This document shows, one piece after another, positions 56,401 through 64,000 of a DNA stretch of 64,000 nucleotides (position 1 is the stretch's first letter; every line of letters begins with the position of its first letter). The stretch is from Enoplolaimus lenunculus (taxonomy: Eukaryota; Nematoda; Enoplea; Enoplida; Thoracostomopsidae): contig JASANG010004046.1 in assembly GCA_030248215.1 (NCBI GenBank), forward strand, positions 481,120-545,119, in the 5' to 3' direction. The translations under genes and the position numbers were made by a program. The notes under the pieces were generated by a model. That model was not told the DNA's origin. It did no database searches and saw only the letters and a program-made list of their open reading frames with translations.

Positions 56401-59400
56401 CCCGGTTGGTTTTGCCCCACCACTTTATAGAGCTTACGGTTGGTTTCACCCCAACGGTTGGTTTCACCCCAACAGTCGGTTTCACCCCAACGGTTGGTTT
56501 TGCCCCAACGGTTGGTTTCACCCCAACGGTTGGTTTCACCCCAACGGTTGGTTTCACCCCAACAGTCGGTTTCTCCCCAACGGTTGGTTTCACCTCCGGT
56601 TGGTTTTGCCCCACCACTTTATAGAGCTTACGGTTGGTTTCACCCCAACGGTTGGTCTCACCCCAACAGTCGGTTTCACCCTAACGGTTGGTCTCACCCC
56701 AACAGTCGGTTTCACTCCAACGGTTGGTTTTGCCCCAACGGTTGGTTTGGCCCCAACGGTTGGTTTTGCCCCAACGGTTGGTTTTGCCCCAACGGTTGGT
56801 TTTGCCCCAACGGTTGGTTTCACCCCAACGGTTGGTTTTGCCCCAACGGTTGGTTTCAGCTCAACGGTTGGTTTCACCCCAACGGTTGGCTTCACCAAAC
56901 GGATGGTTTCACTCCAACGGATGGTTTCACCACAACAGTGGGTTCCACCCCAACGGTTGGTTTTACCCCAATGGTTGGTTTCACTCCAACGGTTGGTCTC
57001 ACCCCAACAGTCGGTTTCACCCTAACGGTTGGTCTCACCCCAACAGTCGGTTTCACCCCAACGGTTGGTTTTGCCCCAACGGTTGGTTTGGCCCCAACGG
57101 TTGGTTTCACCCCAACGGTTGGTTTCACCCCAACGGTTGGTTTCACCCCAACGGTTGGTTTCACCCCAACAGTCGGTTTCTCCCCAACGGTTGGTTTCAC
57201 CTCCGGTTGGTTTTGCCCCACCACTTTATAGAGCTTACGGTTGGTTTCACCCCAACGGTTGGTTTCACCCCAACAGTCGGTTTCACCCCAACGGTTGGTT
57301 TTGCCCCAACGGTTGGTTTCACCCCAACGGTTGGTTTCACCCCAACGGTTGGTTTCACCCCAACAGTCGGTTTCTCCCCAACGGTTGGTTTCACCTCCGG
57401 TTGGTTTTGCCCCACCACTTTATAGAGCTTACGGTTGGTTTCACCCCAACGGTTGGTCTCACCCCAACAGTCGGTTTCACCCTAACGGTTGGCTCCACCC
57501 AACAGTCGGTTGCACCCCAACGGGTGGTTTCGCCCTAACGGTTGGTTTGGCCCCAACGGTTGGTTTCACCGCAACGGTTGGTTTCACCCCAACAGTCTGT
57601 TTCTCGCCAACGGTTGGTTTCACCCCAACGGTTGGTTTCACCCCAACGGTTGGTCTCACCCCAACAGTCGGTTTCACCGTAACGGTTGGCTCCCACCCCA
57701 ACGGTGGGTTTCACCCCAACGGTTGGTTTTGCCCCAACGGTTGGTTTCGCCCCAACGGTTGGTTTCACCCTAACGGTTGGTTTCACCCCAACGGTTCGTT
57801 TGACCCGAACGGTTGGTTTCACCCCAACAGTCGGTTTCTCCCCAACGGTTGGTTTCACCTGGTTGGTTTTGCCCCACCACTTTATAGAGCTTACGGTTGG
57901 TTTCACCCCAACGGTTGGTATCACCCCAACAGTACGTTTCACCCCAACTCTTTGATAATCACAAACTGTAGTTTTCACCACAACGGTTGGTTTCACCCCA
58001 ACGGTTGGTTTCACCCCAACGGTCGGTGTCTCCCCAACGGTTGGTTTCACTCTCCGGTTGGTTTTGCCCCACCACTTTATAGAGCTTACGGTTGGTTTCA
58101 CCCCAACGGTTGGTCTCACCCCAACAGTCGGTTTCACCCAAACGGTTGGTTTCACCCCAACAGTAGGTTTAACACCAACGGTTGGTTTTTCCCAAACAGT
58201 TGGTTTGGCCCCAACGGGTGGGTTCACCGAACGGTTCGTTTCACCCCAACAGTCGGTTTTCTCCCTTTCCCAACGGTTGGTTTCACCCCAACGGTTGGTT
58301 TCACCCCAACTGTCGTTTTCCCCCCAACGGTTTTTTTTGCCCAAACGTTTGTTTTTGCCCTAAGGTTGGGTTTTGCCCCAACGGTTGGTTTCACCGCAAC
58401 GGTTGGTTTCCCCCAACAGTCGGTTTCTCCCCAACGGTTGGTTTCCCCCAACAGTCGGTTTCACCCCAACAGTCGGTTTCTCCCCAACGGTTGGTTTCAC
58501 CCCAACGGTTGGTTTCACCTCAACGGTTGGTTTCACCCCAACGGTTGGTTTCACCCCAACAGTCGGTTTCTCCCCAACGGTTGGTTTCACCTCCGGTTGG
58601 TTTTGCCCCACCACTTTATAGAGCTTACGGTTGGTTTCACCCCAACGGTTGGTTTCACCTCCGGTTGGTTTTGCCCCACCACTTTATATAGCTTACGGTT
58701 GGTTTCTCCCCAACTGTCGGTTTCTCCCCAACGGTTGGTTTCACCCCAACGGTTGGTTTCACCCCAACAGTCGGTTTCTCCCCAACGGTTGGTTTCACCC
58801 CAACGGTTGGTTTCACCCCAACGGTTGGTTTCACCCCAACGGTTGGTTTCACCCCAACAGTCGGTTTCTCCCCAACGGTTGGTTTCACCTCCGGTTGGTT
58901 TTGCCCCACCACTTTATAGAGCTTACGGTTGGTTTCACCCCAACGGTTGGTTTCACCCCAACAGTCGGTTTCACCCCAACGGTTGGTTTTGCCCCAACGG
59001 TTGGTTTCAGCTCAACGGTTGGTTTTACCCCAACGGTTGGCTTCGCCAAACGGATGGTTTCACTCCAACGGATGGTTTCACCACAACAGTGGGTTCCACC
59101 CCAACGGTTGGTTTTACCCCAACGGTTGGTTGCACTCCAACGGTTGGTCTCACCCCAACAGTCGGTTTCACCCTAACGGTTGGTCTCACCCCAACAGTCG
59201 GTTTCACTCCAACGGTTGGTTTTGCCCCAACGGTTGGTTTGGCCCCAACGGTTGGTTTCACCGCAACGGTTGGTTTCACCCCAACAGTCGGTTTCTCCCC
59301 AACGGTTGGTTTCACCCCAACGGTTGGTTTCACCCCAACGGTTGGTTTCACCCCAACAGTCGGTTTCACCCCAACGGTTAGTTTTGCCCCAACGGTTGGT

Positions 59401-62400
59401 TTTGCCCTAACGGTTGGTTTTGCCCCAACGGTTGGTTTCACCGCAACGGTTGGTTTCCCCCAACAGTCGGTTTCTCCCCAACGGTTGGTTTCACCCCAAC
59501 GGTTGGTTTCACCCCAACAGTCGGTTTCTCCCCAACGGTTGGTTTCACCCCAACGGTTGGTTTCACCCCAACGGTTGGTTTCACCCCAACAGTCGGTTTC
59601 ACCCCAACGGTTAGTTTTGCCCCAACGGTTGGTTTTGCCCCAACGGTTGGTTTTGCCCCAACGGGGTCCCCAACGGTTGGTTTTGCCCCCTTCCCGTTTC
59701 ACCCCAACGGTTGGTTTTGCCCCAACGGTTGTTTTCACCACAACGGTTGGTTTCACCCCAACGGTTGGATTCACCAAAACGATGGTTTAACACCAAAAGA
59801 TGGTTTAAACACAACAGTGGGTACAACCCCAACGGTTGGTTTTACCCCCATGGTTGGTGTCGCTCCAACGGTTGGTCTCGCCCCAACAGTCGGTTTCACC
59901 CTAACGGTCTCACCCCAACTGTCGGTTTCACCCCACCGGTTGGTTTTGCCCCAACGGTTGGTTTGCCCACAACGGTTGGTTTCACCCCAACGGTTGGTTT
60001 CACCCCAACGGTTGGTTTCACCCCAACGGTTGGTTTCACCCCAACAGTTGGTTTCTCCTCGACGGTTACTTCTTGCCCAGGACCACCAATTTATGCGCTC
60101 GAGTTGGTTTTGCCGAACGGTTAACTTTGCCCAACGGTTGGTTTCACCCCAACGGTCCGGTTTCACCCCAACAGCGGTTTGAACGTGGTTTCACCCCAAC
60201 GGTTGGTTTCACCCCAACAGTTGGTTTCACCCCAACGGTTAGTTTTGCCCCAGCGGTTGTTCCCAACGGTTGGTTTTGCCCCAACGGTTGGTTTCACCCC
60301 AACAGTTGGTTTCACCCCAACAGTCGGTTTCTCGGTTAGTTTCGCCCCAACGGTTGGTTTGGCCCCAACGGTTGGTTTCGCCCCAACGGTTGGTTTTGCC
60401 CCAACGGTTGGTTTTGCCCCAACGGTTGGTTTTGCCCCAACGGTTGGTTTGCCCAACGGTCGTTTACCCAACGGTTGGTTTTGCCCCAACGGTTGGTACC
60501 AACGGTTGGTTTCATTTCAACGGTTGGTTTTAGCCCAACGGTTGGCTTCACCAAACGGATGGTTTCACCTTTTCCAACGGATGGTTTCACCACAACAGTG
60601 GGTTCCACCCCAACGGTTGGTTTTACCCCAACGGTTGGTTTCACCCCAACGGTTGGTTTCACCCCAACAGTTGGTCTCACCGCCAACGGTCGGTTTCACC
60701 CCAACAGTTGGTTTCTCCCCAACGGTTGGTTTCGCCCCAACGGTTGGTTTCACCCCAACGGTCGGTTTCACCCCAACGGTTGGTTTCTCCCCAACAGGTT
60801 GGTTTTACCCTAACGGTGGGTTTCACCCCAACAGTTGGTTTCTCCCCAACGGTTGGGTTCACCCCAACAGTCGGTTTCACCCCAACGGTTAGTTTTGCCC
60901 CAACGGTTGGTTTCGCCCCAACGGTTAGTTTTGCCCCAACGGTTGGTTTTACCCCAACGGTTGGTTTTGCCCCAACAGTTGGTTTTGCCCCAACGGTTGG
61001 TTTCACCCCAACGGTTGGTTTCACCCCAACAGTCGTTTTCACCCCAACGGTTAGTTTGGCCCCAACGGTTGGTTTTCCCCAACCGTTGGTTTTGCCCCAA
61101 CGGTTGGTTTTGCCCCAACGGTTGGTTTTGAAACGCTCCGACGGTTGGTTTCACCCCAACGGTTGGTTTTGCCCGAAGGTTTGGTTCAGCTCAACGGTTG
61201 GTTTCACCCCAACGGTTGGCTTCACCAAACGGATGGCTTCACTCCAACTGATGGTTCCACCACAACAGTGGGTACCACCCCCAACGGTTGGTTTTACCCC
61301 AACGGTTGGTTTCACTCCAACGGTTGGTCTCAACCCAACAGTCGGTTTGCACCCTAACGGTTGGTCTCACCCCAACAGTCGGTTTCACCCCAACGGTTGG
61401 TTTTGCCGGAATGGTTGGTTTGGCCCCAACGGTTGGTTTCACCCCAACGGTTGGTTTAACTCAACGGTTGGTTTCACCCCAACGGTTGGTTTCACCCCAA
61501 CAGTCGGTTTCTCCCCAACGGTTGGTTTCACCTCGTCGGTTGGTTTTGCCAACGACTTTATAGAGCTTACGGTTGGTTTCACCCCAACGGTTGGTTTCAC
61601 CCCAACAGTCGGTTTCACCCCAACGGTTGGTTTCACCCCAACGGTTGGTTTCACCACAACAGTGGGTTCCACCCCAACGGTTGGTTTTATCCCAACGGTT
61701 GGTTTCACCCCAATGGTTGGTTTCACCCCAACGGTTGGTCTCACCCCAACAGTCGGTTTCACCCCAACGGTTGGTTTCACCACAACAGTCGGTTTCACCC
61801 CAACGGTTGGGTTTACCCCAATGGTTGGTTTCATTCCAACGGTTGGTCTCACCCCAACAGTCGGTTTCACCCTAACGGTTGGTCTCACCCCAACAGTCGG
61901 TTTCAACCCAACGGTTGGTTTCGCCCTAGGTTTGGCCCAACCCAAACGGTTGGTCTCACCCCAACGGTTGGTTTCACCCCAACGGTTGGTTTCACCCCAA
62001 CGGTTGGTTTTCAACTCAACAGTCGGTTTCTCCCCAACGGTCGGATTTCACCTCCGGTTGGTTTTGCCCCACCACTTTATAGAGCTTATTGTTGGTTTCA
62101 CCCCAACGGTTGGTTTCACCCCAACAGTCGGTAACACCCCAACGGTTAGGTTTCACTCCAACGGATGGTTTCACCACAACAGCGGGTTCACACCAATGGT
62201 TGGTTTATCCCAACGGTCTGGTTTCACACCAATGGTTGGTTTCGCCCCAACGGTTGGTCTCACCCCAACAGTCGGTTTCACCCCAACGGTTGGTCTCAAC
62301 TCAACAGTCGGTTTCACCCCAACTCTTGGTTTTGCCCCAACGGTTGGTTTGTCCCCAACGGTTGGTTTTGCCCCAACGGTTGGTTTCACCAACAGTTGGT

Positions 62401-62760
62401 TTTACCCCTACAGTTGGTTTCACCCCAACAGTCGGTTTCTCCCCAACGGTTGGTTTCACCCCAACGGTTGGTTTCACCCCAATGGTCGGTTTCACCCCAA
62501 CGGTCGGTTTTCCATCCCAGCGGTTGGTTTCACCCCAACCGTTGGTTCGACCCCAACGGTTGGTTTCACCCCAACGGTTGGTTTTGCCCCAACGGTCCGC
62601 TTCACCCCAGGGGTTGGTTCACCCCAGCGGTTAATTTTACCCCAGCGGTTAATTTTGCACCAGAGGTTGGTTTCACCCTAACGGCTGGTTTCACCTCAAC
62701 GGTCGGTTTCAGCCCAAGGGTTCAACGTACCAACACAAACGGTTAGCTTCACCGCAACGG
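53473..62760. repeat. 9.3-kb minisatellite of an 18-bp palindrome-based unit
   Basis: Tandem array of GGTTGGTTTCACCCCAAC (18 bp); array length divided by 18 gives roughly 500 units. Common variants are TTTTGCCCC, GTCTCACCCC, TTTCTCCCC, TTCAGCTC and the junction AACAGTCGG. Unit junctions form the imperfect palindrome CCAACGGTTGG. Longer-range order is clear: TTTATAGAGCTTAC recurs about 13 times (for example 53481, 54031, 56421, 56619, 57225, 57420, 58077, 58915) and a CCAAACGGATGGTTTCAC..CAACAGTGGGTTCC block about 10 times. Units are most regular in the middle and degrade toward 59700-62760. Frames stay open on both strands in many places because 18 is a multiple of three. Confidence 0.95.
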
Positions 62761-62809
62761 ACGATGCCACCACCATGGATTAATGCAGCAGTTGGTAAAG
62801 CGGTTGAAA

Positions 62810-63580
62810 CTAGAAAAAATGTCTTAGCACTTGAGCAAAAAAGGGATATGTTTCATATTCCTATTAAAAGTATGGTAAACTAGATCAGCACATTCGCTTG
62901 ATGTAACCTGGAAAGGTAATAAGAAACAATAGCGGCCAAAATCATGTTAATTATTAATTTTTCTGAAACATATTGCGTATAACAAAATTTCTGTAATATT
63001 TTTTGTAAGAAACAGAATGCTTTTCTTGTAATGCAAAGCGAAATGATTTCTGAAATGTAGACAGATTTTGTTTGGAATCCATGAATGAATTTTGAAATTC
63101 TCTACAAAACGTATTAAGTTTACCTACGGCTTTGTATTACCATAGTTAATTGAATTTCATAAGAGCATTGTGTGGCAACATAATGGCTGTTATAGTAATG
63201 CGCATTTTCCACCCGAGTTATTTATCTGTTTCACTGCATAGTCACGACTGTCGAAACTGAAAATCGCGCCGTATTCTGGTAACATCGATTAACTTGCAAA
63301 ATCAAAGAACGGTATACCTCAGCCATGTCTCTGTGACCCTAAGGAATTTCTGAAACAAGCTAAAAAATCTGTCAAAAACTTCAATGTTAGAAATATATTT
63401 CCTGTTCGCAAGATGTTTCATAAAATTTGAAACAATTAACATGCAATTTTGGCCGCTATTGTTTCTTAATCCCATTTCCAGGTTACATCAAGCCAATGCG
63501 CTTATCTGATTCATCATACTTTTAATAGGCAACAGGAAACATATTCCTTTTTGCTCAAGTGCTCAGCATTTTTTTCTTAG
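62810..63580. mobile_element. DNA element with long (about 140 bp) terminal inverted repeats
   Basis: The left end CTAGAAAAAATGTCTTAGCAC continues through TTGAGCAAAAAAGG, ATTAAAAGTATGGT, GCTTGATGTAACCTGGAAA and AAGAAACAATAGCGGCCAAAA. The same blocks return inverted at about 63440-63580. Flanking GAAA (62806-62809 and 63581-63584) may be a short target duplication. The roughly 490-bp centre is AT-rich and non-coding. Confidence 0.75.
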
Positions 63581-63827
63581 GAAAATTTCATAGTCATTGT
63601 GCAGTTAATCCTCTTGTCCATTTTGAACCACACGAGCACTATATTGTTGACAAGGTTTATTCAGAGTTATCATGTTTCAGCTGACTCAAGAAACCGTATC
63701 TCAGGAAAAGAAAAGCAATTACTTGTTGAACGCAACGCTCAGCAAGTCGCCAAACGTACGCTTTTCTGGAAATCACAAAGGAATCGGCTTACACAAAGCG
63801 GAACACCAGTGGCAGTGGCTAATCTAA
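63581..63827 (+). CDS. Coding-like segments ending at a polyadenylation signal, unrecognised
   Basis: After TTTTTTTCTTAG (63569-63580, itself the end of the inverted repeat) a frame reads KFHSHCAVNPLVHFEPHEHY then IVDK to 63654. A 26-nt GTTTAT...TTTCAG gap (63655-63680) follows, then LTQETVSQEKKSNYLLNATL and on to a stop at 63825-63827, overlapped by AATAAA (63827-63832). Both segments look protein-like and join in phase 0. A 26-nt intron is shorter than expected in most animals, so this may be a decayed gene end. No family is recognised. Confidence 0.25.
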
Positions 63828-63868
63828 ATAAAAATAGCGGCTCTAATTATTTGCAGAGCGCTAGATCA

Positions 63869-63995
63869 CCCACCGCTATTGTTTCTTAATACCTTTCCAG
63901 GTTACATCAAGCGAATGTGCTGATCTAGTTTACCATACTTTTAGAGGAACATGGTCACATATCTTTTTGCTCAAGTGCTGAGCATTTTTTTCTAG
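63869..63995. mobile_element. Solo inverted-repeat end of the 62810-63580 element family
   Basis: Repeats the right-end sequence (CGCTATTGTTTCTTAAT, TTTCCAGGTTACATCAAGCG, TTGCTCAAGTGCTGAGCA, TTTTTTCTAG) in the same orientation as the right arm. Its partner would lie outside this window, or it is a fragment. Confidence 0.65.
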
Positions 63996-64000
63996 TAAAA

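Noticed and set aside
53473-62760. CRISPR array or gene for a repetitive protein
   Set aside because: There are no unique spacers, the repeats are contiguous, and the genome is metazoan. Multiple frames on both strands are equally open because the unit is 18 bp.

Overview
This window is nuclear DNA from an invertebrate-like metazoan. The evidence is three split or compact genes with animal-type products: a TP53INP/DOR homologue (14883-16746), a C3orf33-family mitochondrial membrane protein in five exons (32526-36427) and a probable mitochondrial ribosomal protein bL34m (42115-42390). Introns are GT-AG and 275-1613 bp long. The species cannot be fixed from sequence alone. Degenerate TTAGGC-like hexamers occur only inside mobile elements, so they say nothing safe about the telomere.

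Layout. 1-14882 is gene-poor and packed with small repeats: a GTT/GTC microsatellite, GGCC-ended elements with 8-bp target duplications, and two piggyBac-like MITEs that carry a tRNA-Gly-like block. 14883-16746 holds TP53INP, with a third such MITE in its intron. 17757-18644 is a foldback element with palindromic sub-repeats. 19644-19824 looks like the last exon of a minus-strand gene with a polyadenylation signal. 21066-31345 is one nested unit: a terminal-inverted-repeat element with an 8-bp target duplication (AATTTAAG), split by a 9.3-kb LTR element (21533-30794). The LTR element has 1.34-kb LTRs, a primer-binding site, a polypurine tract and two long Gag-like or unknown frames, but no recognisable reverse transcriptase or integrase.

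32526-42390 contains the C3orf33 and bL34m genes with hAT-like MITEs around them. 42700-53250 is repeat-rich. It includes a 24-bp AT-rich satellite (48918-49580), a possible unrecognised gene (50543-51448), and a G-rich palindromic transposon (51680-52472) whose empty site survives in a neighbouring duplicate. 53473-62760 is a 9.3-kb minisatellite of an 18-bp unit built on the imperfect palindrome CCAACGGTTGG, with longer-range order. The window ends in a long-inverted-repeat element (62810-63580) and coding-like pieces.

The host genes do not form one pathway. TP53INP proteins act in autophagy and transcription, while C3orf33 and bL34m are mitochondrial. The dominant theme is mobile DNA built from short inverted repeats. 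The points most worth following are the tRNA-bearing TTAA MITEs, the GGCC/8-bp-duplication elements, the covarying hairpins in the LTRs and the palindromic arrays.
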